A stretch of DNA of 20,720 bases from a virus. The position numbers and the translations under genes were made by a program. Below are positions 1-5,804 of this stretch, in pieces (position 1 is the first letter of the stretch; every line of letters starts with the position of its first letter). Location: positions 1 through 20,720 of the IMG/VR virus record IMGVR_UViG_3300050821_001691; one strand, written 5' to 3'. A model generated the notes under the pieces. The model was not told the origin of the DNA. It saw only the letters and a list, made by a program, of their open reading frames with translations, and searched no databases.

Positions 1-717
1 CCAGCCGAAGCCGCCATCGAGCTTACCAAGGCTTGGAAGGGCGCTGAGAAGCTGATTGGCATCCCCAAGGACGAACTCCTGCGTATGCCAAAGGCTGACG
101 ATGCCGAGGCTCAGAAGGCATTTTGGGGCAAGCTCGGGGCGAAGGAAAAGGCTGAGGAATACCAGTTCACCGGCCAGGACAAGCTCGACCCGAAGCTGGT
201 TGAGACGGCCCGCGCAGCCGCTTTTGAGCTTCGCATCCCTGCCGACAAGGCGGATGCGTTCATGCAGAAGTTCGTGGCCTACGAAGGCTCCAGGGCCGAA
301 GCCAACGCCGCTGCTGCAACCGTGGCGAAGAACCTTGAACTGGAGAAGCTACGGGCCTCGTGGGGGCCTAATTACGATGTGAACCTACTCGCGGCCCAAA
401 GAGCAGCTTCCACCATCCCAGGGATCACTCCAGAGGCCGTGACGGCACTTGAGAGCACGGCGGGATATTCCGTTGTCATGGAGATGTTCCGCAACCTCGA
501 TGCCCGCATGGGCGAAGCCAAGTTCCACACCGGGGACAGCACCACGATCGCTCCGGCCATGACCTATGAGCAGGCGTTGGCTGAGAAGGCCGACTTGATG
601 CGTGATAAGGTCTTTGTCAACAAGTGGATTAATGATGGCGATCGGAGCCCTCAGCGGGTGAAGATTGCTGAACTTGACCGATTGATCGCGTCCAATCCCA
701 ATCATCTTCGTAGGTAG
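1..717 (+). CDS. Scaffold-like capsid assembly protein, 5' truncated by the window
   Basis: The frame is open from base 1 to the TAG at 715-717, so the gene starts upstream; the ATG at 85 is internal. The visible 238 residues are charged, alanine- and glutamate-rich and largely helical. They include an 'EKAEEYQF' segment, a 'WGPNYDVNLLAAQRAA' segment and a C-terminal 'MTYEQALAEKADLM' helix. This pattern is typical of podovirus proteins encoded just before the major capsid protein and regarded as scaffold (role of T7 gp9): they fill the procapsid and leave before DNA packaging. Family membership is by recognition of these segments, not by search. The oddity is that the capsid gene does not follow directly but lies about 4 kb downstream. 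The next gene starts 5 bases after this stop. A different helical virion or assembly protein is possible. Confidence 0.7.
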   Translation, partial: PAEAAIELTKAWKGAEKLIGIPKDELLRMPKADDAEAQKAFWGKLGAKEKAEEYQFTGQDKLDPKLVETARAAAFELRIPADKADAFMQKFVAYEGSRAEANAAAATVAKNLELEKLRASWGPNYDVNLLAAQRAASTIPGITPEAVTALESTAGYSVVMEMFRNLDARMGEAKFHTGDSTTIAPAMTYEQALAEKADLMRDKVFVNKWINDGDRSPQRVKIAELDRLIASNPNHLRR

Positions 718-722
718 AGACC

Positions 723-1322
723 ATGCACACAGTTGAAGACAGAGACGGGATGCGTGTTCTCGTCGTTACCTCCATGCAGGATTTGTCAAGCATGCAGAGT
801 GGTTCTCTTGAAATCATTGAAGGGAACAAACTCGAAGAGCCGACTGCTATTGTTCATGCCAATGACATAGCAAAATACTACGGCTTGGATATCAGGGATG
901 TTTGGCCGTTAGTCCATGCCAATGCTATGGGGCAACGCGTATCATATAATTCTACGCCCACGGAGGACAAAGACAGCCCTACACCTGGAAAGCCAATTCT
1001 TCCCATGACAAAAAACTCTAATCGTAATGAACGGTATTGGGTTGATGGATACGACACCCACGGTAACAAAACCAAGGTAGAGCGTGTTCGTCGTGTTCCC
1101 TACGTTCAAGAACCAGACGACGGCGTGTACGCGAAGTACACTGACGTTCTCTATTTCGCCGACAGCCAGGGTTGGACTAAGGGCGGCGGCAAGCCGAAGT
1201 CGAAAGAAGCTCAGCAGACCACCAGCGACCTGTCGGTTCTCTCGCAGCAGATTGCCGAGTTGACCAAGCTTATGACCATGCAGGTTCAGCTTTCCCTCGA
1301 TGAGAAGAAGGCCCGTAAATGA
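723..1322 (+). CDS. Unknown phage protein with C-terminal coiled coil
   Basis: A 199-residue protein I do not recognise. Residues 1-70 look like a small alpha/beta domain ('MRVLVVTSMQDL', then 'AIVHANDIAKYYGLDIRDVW'). The middle is polar and proline/glycine rich ('NERYWVDGYDTHGNKTKVERVRRVPY'-type text with many charges). The last 35 residues ('SVLSQQIAELTKLMTMQVQL') form a likely coiled coil. No signal peptide or membrane segment is visible. It sits 5 bases after the scaffold-like gene and overlaps the next gene by four bases (ATGA), so it is probably translated from the same message. Base composition of its first half is visibly richer in A+T than the flanking genes, which may indicate separate acquisition. 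An accessory or regulatory DNA- or protein-binding role is possible but unproven. Confidence 0.75.
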   Translation: MHTVEDRDGMRVLVVTSMQDLSSMQSGSLEIIEGNKLEEPTAIVHANDIAKYYGLDIRDVWPLVHANAMGQRVSYNSTPTEDKDSPTPGKPILPMTKNSNRNERYWVDGYDTHGNKTKVERVRRVPYVQEPDDGVYAKYTDVLYFADSQGWTKGGGKPKSKEAQQTTSDLSVLSQQIAELTKLMTMQVQLSLDEKKARK

Positions 1323-1627
1323 AGGTCAATGTCGAAAAGCTTAGGCTGATCGCTGACTTGGTGCACCCTGTCAAAACCAGGGTGTTCCTCACTACCTCGA
1401 ATTGGGCGCGGATCGCAGCCGAGATTAACCTGGTCTACAAGGATAGCCTTGTGATGCCGAGCGGCAAGCCGACGCCTAAGAACTTTAGGGAGATGGTGAT
1501 CCGCTCGACCACCTTCATCAACTCGGGCACTGACGATCAGGACGTGTGTAATCTGCTCAACGACCCCGAAGAAGCCCGCACCCCGTTCCGATTTAGAGAA
1601 GCCAACTTTGCAGTGAGGCGCGCATGA
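1319..1627 (+). CDS. Small unknown phage protein
   Basis: A 102-residue, basic protein not recognised from motifs. It is charged and soluble, with segments such as 'LRLIADLVHPVKTRVF' and 'SNWARIAAEINLVYKD' suggesting a helical fold; there is no membrane helix. The ATG lies in a four-base ATGA overlap with the end of the upstream gene. Its own TGA (1625-1627) overlaps an ATG at 1624 in the same way, so translation is probably coupled on both sides. No function can be assigned. Confidence 0.7.
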   Translation: MKVNVEKLRLIADLVHPVKTRVFLTTSNWARIAAEINLVYKDSLVMPSGKPTPKNFREMVIRSTTFINSGTDDQDVCNLLNDPEEARTPFRFREANFAVRRA

Positions 1628-1662
1628 CTATAACTTACTCGTACCTCAGGTACGGGATATGA
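1624..1662 (+). CDS. Possible 12-codon coupling mini-ORF
   Basis: ATG at 1624 opens a 12-codon frame (MTITYSYLRYGI) ending at TGA 1660-1662. It overlaps the preceding gene by the four bases ATGA and the following glycosyltransferase gene by the four bases ATGA. It therefore exactly bridges the only gap between these two genes. It also runs through the inverted repeat that contains the glycosyltransferase ribosome site. This geometry suits a leader peptide whose translation opens the downstream start site. It may equally be chance: the peptide itself has no recognisable property. Confidence 0.3.
   Translation: MTITYSYLRYGI
1640..1654 (+). promoter_or_regulatory. Hairpin covering the ribosome site of the glycosyltransferase gene
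   Basis: CGTACCTCAGGTACG is a perfect 7+1+7 inverted repeat (as RNA, six pairs with a three-base loop). Its right arm contains the AGG (1648-1650) that serves as ribosome site for the ATG at 1659, eight bases downstream. Folding would hide that site. A ribosome translating the mini-ORF at 1624 would melt it. Seen: the repeat and its position. Inferred: translational control. Confidence 0.45.
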
Positions 1663-2288
1663 AGGTCTTCCTCGGCTGCCCAATGGGTGAGAACATTATC
1701 CCGCAGACCGCACTAGCAATTCTAGGGCTTGTCAGTACCAGCAAACTGGCAGCGGTCTCATTTGCTCAGGATGGATACATTGATCGTAATCACAACGGGA
1801 TTGTTGGGAACGCTCTTAGCCTCGGCATGGACGCAATCTTGTTCGTCGATAGCGACCACGAGTTTCCATCCGATAGTCTCGATCGCCTCATCGCCAGGAA
1901 GAAGGACATCGTGGGATGCCAATATCGGATGCGACAAACCCCCTGGGGCCTTATGCCACCGTGCAGCTTGAATGGGAACCAAGACGAACTCGATCATGGG
2001 TGCCAGGAAGTGGAATGGCTCCCCAGCGGCCTTATGCTTGTCCGTACAGATGTGTTTCGGAAACTTCCATTCCCTTGGTTCCCCAACCTGTATGGGAAGA
2101 AGTTGGAGGATTTCGTAGGCTCAGACCGATCATTTTCCCGCAAAGCTCGCGGCCTGGGGGGATATAAACTCTGGTGCGACTTCGACCTTAGTGATAAAGT
2201 AACGCACATCACGCGGGTCTCAGTGCGCCGCGATGGCACCTTTGTTCACCCTGGTACTTCTCTCGACGGAATTTGTGAGGTAGGTTAA
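1659..2288 (+). CDS. GT-A fold glycosyltransferase
   Basis: A 209-residue protein with the layout of a small nucleotide-sugar-dependent transferase found in many phages. 'AILFVDSDHEFP' (residues 59-70) carries the DxD metal/nucleotide-sugar motif (D64, D66). 'DIVGCQYRMR' (83-92) and 'EWLPSGLMLVRTDVF' (119-133) follow as the acceptor-side strand and helix. 'GSDRSFSRKARGLGGYKLWCDF' (from residue 154) matches the usual catalytic-acid/late-helix block. H183 could be the late metal ligand. No membrane segment is present, so it should act in the cytoplasm on a phage component or a soluble host acceptor. It is coupled to the gene before it and joined to the lysozyme gene by a TAATG junction. Donor and acceptor cannot be deduced. 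Modification of the Thr/Ser-rich virion proteins encoded nearby is an inference. Confidence 0.8.
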   Translation: MKVFLGCPMGENIIPQTALAILGLVSTSKLAAVSFAQDGYIDRNHNGIVGNALSLGMDAILFVDSDHEFPSDSLDRLIARKKDIVGCQYRMRQTPWGLMPPCSLNGNQDELDHGCQEVEWLPSGLMLVRTDVFRKLPFPWFPNLYGKKLEDFVGSDRSFSRKARGLGGYKLWCDFDLSDKVTHITRVSVRRDGTFVHPGTSLDGICEVG

Positions 2289-2737
2289 TGAAACTGTCCA
2301 CCGCAGGAGCTACGTTTATCGCCAGCCTTGAGGGCACCAAGCTTGTAGCCTATCAGGACGTGGCTGGTGTCTGGACGATTGGCTGCGGCCATACAGGAGA
2401 CGTGAACCCAGGCGATCATATCACCCAAGATCAGGCTATGTCACTCCTGCTGATGGACACGGCTCGCTTTGCCAGGGCAGTGGACTTCTACACCAATGTC
2501 CAGACCCAAACCAATCAGAACGGGTTTGATGCGATGGTGAGCTTGGCCTATAACATTGGGGTCAACGCTTTCCTTGGCTCCTCGGTTCTGAAAAAGCACC
2601 TGGCGGCTGATTGGTATGGTGCCCAAGCTGCCTTCCTCTTGTGGGATAAAGCCCATATCGACGGGTGCCTATGCACGGTTCCCGGCCTCCTCAACCGCCG
2701 CAAACAGGAAGCGGCCCTCTATTTGAAAGCTGTCTGA
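2288..2737 (+). CDS. GH24 lysozyme (T4/P22-type muramidase), endolysin
   Basis: A 149-residue enzyme that hydrolyses the MurNAc-GlcNAc bond of peptidoglycan. The family triad is intact and correctly spaced: E15 in 'SLEG', D24 in 'YQD', T30 in 'VWTIGCGHT' (the E-8-D-5-T spacing of T4 lysozyme). Downstream are the conserved 'AMVSLAYNIG' and 'GLLNRRKQEAALY' blocks. Length agrees with the compact GH24 family (about 150-165). There is no signal peptide or signal-anchor helix, so release would need a holin, and none is visible in this window. Start: ATG at 2288 overlaps the previous stop (TAATG), with GAGG at 2277-2280 as ribosome site. A virion-associated role is less likely because there is no extra domain. 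Its place between scaffold and capsid genes is unusual. Confidence 0.95.
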   Translation: MKLSTAGATFIASLEGTKLVAYQDVAGVWTIGCGHTGDVNPGDHITQDQAMSLLLMDTARFARAVDFYTNVQTQTNQNGFDAMVSLAYNIGVNAFLGSSVLKKHLAADWYGAQAAFLLWDKAHIDGCLCTVPGLLNRRKQEAALYLKAV

Positions 2738-3180
2738 TGGCTCTCCAGTTCTCTACCACCTACCGCAATTACATGCTGAACAACAGTTCATCGGGCGCGA
2801 ACATCGTCAATGCGCTGCTCGGCTCAGGCTCCAACCTTCTGGTCTATGACAACTCGGCTGGTGTCCCGGCCACGTGTGCGGCTTCGGCAACCGGGAACCT
2901 CCTGGCGACGATCGCCCTCGGCACCCCGGAAAGCTCGACGGAACCATTTGCTCAGGCTACCGCTGAGACAATGACCCTATCGGGCCTGACTATCGCCGGC
3001 ACCGCGTCTGGTGGCTCCGCTGCTACGCCTGGGTACTTTCGCCTGGAAACCAGTGGCGGCACCACGCATATTCAGGGCACCGCTGGCATTAGCTCGGGCG
3101 ACCTGTCCTTCAACGGAACGATCACCAATGGGCAGACGATCGACATTACTGGCTTCACGATCACCGCGCCTGGTGCGTAA
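2737..3180 (+). CDS. Small structural-type phage protein
   Basis: A 147-residue protein. I place the start at the ATG overlapping the lysozyme stop (TGATG, 2735-2739) rather than at an upstream in-frame ATG inside the lysozyme gene, because residues from 'MALQFSTTYRNYMLNN' onward match a recurrent phage pattern. That pattern is a short N-terminal helix followed by 'LLVYDNSAGVPATCAA', 'GNLLATIALG', and a beta-rich Gly/Thr/Ser region with 'GYFRLETSGGTTHIQG'. Such proteins recur near tail and capsid genes of many phages. Their exact role is not known to me; a decoration or fibre-associated protein is likely. The protein is low in charge and has no membrane segment. The next gene begins three bases after its TAA. 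Confidence 0.75.
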   Translation: MALQFSTTYRNYMLNNSSSGANIVNALLGSGSNLLVYDNSAGVPATCAASATGNLLATIALGTPESSTEPFAQATAETMTLSGLTIAGTASGGSAATPGYFRLETSGGTTHIQGTAGISSGDLSFNGTITNGQTIDITGFTITAPGA

Positions 3181-3183
3181 ACC

Positions 3184-4542
3184 GTGGCTTTTGGTGCGAG
3201 GATACAGGGCTCCGTCAATGTAAACGGTAGTGGGGGGCCTGTTTCTACAACTCTTTCTGCGATAACAAATGGCAACATAGTCATTTTATGCGCTGCTACT
3301 ACTGGTGCAGCACCAGTGGTTTCAGACAATCAAGGAAACTCCTATTCCGCTGGGGAGGTAATGAACTATGCTACTGGCGCGATCTTTGCCATTTATTACC
3401 TCCTAAATTGTACGAACGGCCCAACGACATTCTCTATGAGTTCTGCGGGGGCGGGGATTACCCAACTCTCCGCAGAGGAATTTACCGGAACCTCTACAGC
3501 CGTTTATGACACCGGCAATCAAGCAAATGACGCATCCTCGGGAGAATTTTTTACCCCAGGGAATATAACCCCATCGAGCTCTGGTGAATTATTAATCGCT
3601 TATGCGCAATCTAATAATTACCCTATATCCCTAGCTGTTGATAGCCCATTCACAATCGGGGAAGCAAGCGTTACTCTTCCTCATATCGCTTCCGCATATT
3701 ACCTCGATAGCGGTTCTTCTGCGATTACAAGCACGTTTGATGGCGGCTCTGCTAACAACGGGGGCATCTCTGGCATTATTGCTATATCCGCTGGTGGGTC
3801 TGCTGCTACCGCTTCCCTCGCGGTTACGATGCCAGACCTTACCTTGGTTGGCACCGCTACCGTTCCGATCGCGGCCACCCTCGCTAAGACGATGCCGGCT
3901 TTCACGTTATCTGGCACAGCCACGGTTCCTGTTGGTGCCACTCTCGCCGTCACGATGCCCAACTTCACGCTGGCTGGCACCGGGACAATTATCACTGCCG
4001 CGACCCTAGCTAAGACGATCGCTGATCTTACCCTGGCTGGCACGGCTACGGTATCTGGTGGAGTAGTCAGCGGCACACTCGCTGCCACTATGCCTGCCTT
4101 CACCCTGGTAGGAACAGCCGGGGTAATCTCAGCCGGCAGCCTCGCCGCCACTATCCCCAGCTTTACCCTGGTGGGTACGGCCCAGGTTCTCTCTGTCGTT
4201 ACCGCGGCTCTGGCTGCTACGTTCCCAGCCTTCATCCTGACCGCCACTGCCCTAGTAGGCAAGGCTCCGGTGCCACCCCCGCCTGATGGGGTTTCCAATT
4301 TCATCATGCAGGGTTTGCTGCTAGGGACGATAGTGACCGATGAACCGATCGCAGCGGGGGCTTACAAGGTCTCTGTGTCTGCTCGGTGGAACCAAGGGTC
4401 GAAGATCACCATTGGCACGATCAATGGCCCCGCGTATTCCTGGACCAACAATAGCCGGCGAGGGGTGGCTTTCCCGCTTGGGCAACTGGTGGTCACAGTG
4501 CAGAACGCGACATCGGTAAAAATCGTTATCTCTCCTAGTTGA
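3184..4542 (+). CDS. Probable head-fibre/tail-fibre-like adhesin with seven internal repeats
   Basis: 452 residues, GTG start three bases after the previous TAA; the N-terminus 'MAFGARIQGSVNVNGSGG' supports this start although no clear ribosome site is seen. Three regions are visible. Residues 1-210 are a beta-rich, low-charge domain ('VILCAATTGAAPVVSDNQGN', 'YYLDSGSSAI') resembling jelly-roll domains of phage surface proteins. Residues 211-362 are seven repeats of about 21-24 residues with consensus L-A-x-T-M-P-x-F-T-L-x-G-T-A-x-V. Residues 363-452 are a separate C-terminal beta domain after a proline-rich hinge ('APVPPPPDG'). This architecture fits an extended fibre or surface adhesin; receptor binding is inferred. 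The coding sequence of the first domain is A+T richer than its neighbours (50 G/C in 120 bases at 3541-3660 by hand count), suggesting domain acquisition. Its TGA lies inside the -35 box of the capsid promoter. Confidence 0.75.
   Translation: MAFGARIQGSVNVNGSGGPVSTTLSAITNGNIVILCAATTGAAPVVSDNQGNSYSAGEVMNYATGAIFAIYYLLNCTNGPTTFSMSSAGAGITQLSAEEFTGTSTAVYDTGNQANDASSGEFFTPGNITPSSSGELLIAYAQSNNYPISLAVDSPFTIGEASVTLPHIASAYYLDSGSSAITSTFDGGSANNGGISGIIAISAGGSAATASLAVTMPDLTLVGTATVPIAATLAKTMPAFTLSGTATVPVGATLAVTMPNFTLAGTGTIITAATLAKTIADLTLAGTATVSGGVVSGTLAATMPAFTLVGTAGVISAGSLAATIPSFTLVGTAQVLSVVTAALAATFPAFILTATALVGKAPVPPPPDGVSNFIMQGLLLGTIVTDEPIAAGAYKVSVSARWNQGSKITIGTINGPAYSWTNNSRRGVAFPLGQLVVTVQNATSVKIVISPS
3814..4269 (+). 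repeat. Seven degenerate in-frame repeats of 63-72 bases
   Basis: Units, by protein alignment: 3814-3876, 3877-3939, 3940-4002, 4003-4074, 4075-4137, 4138-4206, 4207-4269. Each encodes a variant of 'LAxTMPxFTLxGTAxV' followed by a variable 4-8 residue linker. Units 4 and 6 have longer linkers (24 and 23 residues in total). At the DNA level the copies have diverged in third positions, so the repeat is old or selected at the protein level. One beta-hairpin per unit, forming a rod, is a plausible inference. Confidence 0.85.
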
Positions 4543-4567
4543 CACCAAGCCTACCATAGCGTAATCT
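4539..4567 (+). promoter_or_regulatory. Sigma70-type promoter for the capsid gene
   Basis: TTGACA (4539-4544, perfect -35) is followed by a 17-base spacer and TAATCT (4562-4567), which keeps the most conserved -10 positions T1, A2 and T6. The -35 box contains the TGA stop of the upstream gene. Transcription would start near 4574-4576, at the first base of the long RNA helix described next. No other promoter is needed to explain capsid expression, but read-through from upstream is also likely. The site lies in the largest intergenic gap of the window. Confidence 0.65.
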
Positions 4568-4574
4568 ATCTATT

Positions 4575-4744
4575 CGGTCGGGCGTATAGGGCGTCGTGTA
4601 ATGCGCGCTTCCCGCCCTCGGGCTTCGCATGTATCCCCGCCTTTAGGCCCCCTACAGGGCACCGGTGGCGACCATGTGGGCCGCGCGCCCGACCGAATGG
4701 GGATACGTGTGAAGCGGCCCCCCGCACCCTACCCGCCCGACCGG
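4575..4744 (+). ncRNA. Structured RNA leader upstream of the major capsid gene
   Basis: A GC-rich segment (84 G/C in 120 bases at 4601-4720 by hand count) with extensive self-complementarity. P2: 4622-4638 pairs with 4699-4715 over 17 uninterrupted base pairs, including two G-U wobbles (4627:4710 and 4630:4707) that work only in the + strand RNA. P1: 4575-4584 (CGGTCGGGCG) pairs with 4734-4743 (CGCCCGACCG), continued after a 2x2 internal loop by TAGGG 4587-4591 with CCCTA 4727-4731. Smaller hairpins: AGGGCG 4588-4593 with CGCCCT 4613-4618 (alternative to the P1 extension) and GGCCC 4646-4650 with GGGCC 4678-4682. A second copy of the P1 3' arm sits at 4686-4695, extended to 13 pairs with 4572-4584. 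There is no T-run, so it is not an intrinsic terminator. The leader continues to the ribosome site AGGAG at 4801-4805, with a small further hairpin at 4765-4769/4776-4780. The structure is seen; function (control of capsid translation, message stability or packaging) is unknown. Confidence 0.7.
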
Positions 4745-4811
4745 CCCCCGCAAGGATACGGCTGTAGAGCAGTTACTCTATTGGCCTTAACCCTTGTGAC
4801 AGGAGCCCTCC

Positions 4812-5777
4812 GTGGCAACTCTCGCCCCTTTTGAAACCAGCATGGAGACGGTGCAGTTTAACACCACCTTCGAGATGCTGTTGCAGCAAGAAGTCTCCAA
4901 GCTTCGCGGCATGGTAGACAGCAAAGCTTATGTCGGTCGTATGGCCCAGGTGGTCAACCAGATTGGTGCCCTTGAGTTCAAGCAGCCCGCTGGCCGATAC
5001 TCTCCCCTCCAGTTCCAGATTGCTCAGTACACTCGTCCGTGGGTGCAGCCGACCGACCGTGACATCGCGGTTCCGTTCGACACCTTTGACGAATTGAAGT
5101 CCATCGCCGATCCGAAAGCTGCCATCAGCATGTCTGTGGTTGCAGCGGCGAACCGCTTCTACGACGATCTTATTATCAATGCCTTTGCCGGTACTACCCA
5201 GCGTGGCCAGGACGCACAGACCCTTACGGGCGAGACGTTCCCCACTACGGTCAGCACGACTACCAGCGCCTCGGCCCCGTTTGGCGGCTTCGTGGTGGCT
5301 GATACGTTTGGTGCGGGTGCCAGCGTTGGCATGACCTTTAACAAAATCCGTGAAGCCCAGCGCGTTCTTCGCCACTACGAGAACAACCTTGCAGCGGAGA
5401 AGCCTACCCTGGTGGTTGGTTCGCAGCAGATTTCTGATTTGCTCGGCCAGGTCGAAGTCATCGACAAGTCGTACAATGACAGTGCGGTTGTTGAGCAGGG
5501 CGAAGTCACCAGCATCCTCGGGACGATGATCGTATCGAGCGAGCGTCTGAACACCAGTTCCAGCAATACGCTGCGCAACTGCTTCATGTTCGTCCGCAGT
5601 GGTATGCACCTTGGCATCTGGAAAGATATGTCCACCCGGATCGACAACCGGCAGGATTTGTCTTCGCAGCCTTGGCAGTTGTATTCGATGATTTCCGCTG
5701 GCGCATGTCGCACCCAGCTTGGTAAGATCATCCAAATCAATTGCGCCGATACCACCGGCTCCGACATCACTCCGTAA
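4812..5777 (+). CDS. Major capsid protein
   Basis: 321 residues, GTG start with AGGAG at 4801-4805, six bases upstream. The sequence follows the pattern of a large family of phage capsid proteins distinct from classic HK97 gp5 in sequence (I believe Pfam Phage_capsid_2). Recognisable blocks are 'AQVVNQIGALEFKQ' (45-58), 'RDIAVPFDTFDELKSIADPK' (83-102) and 'AAANRFYDDLIINAFAG' (111-127), where the partner families have D-x-P and K/DD-x-I-I-A signatures. Next comes 'LVVGSQQISDLLGQVEVIDK' with 'GEVTSILGTMIVSSERL'. The C-terminal 'FVRSGMHLGIWKDMSTRID' and 'YSMISAGACRTQLGKIIQINC' close the fold. It forms the icosahedral shell. It has its own promoter and a long structured leader, in keeping with the highest-copy virion protein. 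No slippery site or extended second form is visible at its 3' end. Confidence 0.92.
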   Translation: MATLAPFETSMETVQFNTTFEMLLQQEVSKLRGMVDSKAYVGRMAQVVNQIGALEFKQPAGRYSPLQFQIAQYTRPWVQPTDRDIAVPFDTFDELKSIADPKAAISMSVVAAANRFYDDLIINAFAGTTQRGQDAQTLTGETFPTTVSTTTSASAPFGGFVVADTFGAGASVGMTFNKIREAQRVLRHYENNLAAEKPTLVVGSQQISDLLGQVEVIDKSYNDSAVVEQGEVTSILGTMIVSSERLNTSSSNTLRNCFMFVRSGMHLGIWKDMSTRIDNRQDLSSQPWQLYSMISAGACRTQLGKIIQINCADTTGSDITP

Positions 5778-5804
5778 TCGCTGGTCTGAAAGGAAGATAT
5801 TTCT

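Noticed and set aside
85-717. ATG at 85 as the start of the scaffold-like gene
   Set aside because: The frame is open upstream to base 1 with matching composition and helical text, and no ribosome site precedes 85.
2665-2739. Longer start at 2665 for the gene ending at 3180
   Set aside because: The extension lies wholly inside the lysozyme gene. The ATG in the TGATG junction at 2737 gives the family-like N-terminus.
3699-4307. A 202-codon minus-strand ORF opposite the repeat region
   Set aside because: It is the antisense image of the in-frame repeats; its repetitive Val/Ala/Pro product follows from them.
4608-4625. GC-rich hairpins in the capsid leader as an intrinsic terminator
   Set aside because: None of the stems is followed by a run of T, and the region is preceded by a promoter and followed by a good ribosome site.
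4760-4797. Segment resembling tRNA text ('TAGAGCAGTT' followed by 'CTCTA')
   Set aside because: No acceptor stem, T-arm or full cloverleaf can be formed around it. It is at most a 5-bp hairpin in the capsid leader.
4601-4834. A 77-codon + strand ORF in the capsid leader, running into the capsid gene
   Set aside because: Its Pro/Arg-rich product looks like translated GC-rich RNA structure, it has no ribosome site, and the base pairing explains the sequence better.
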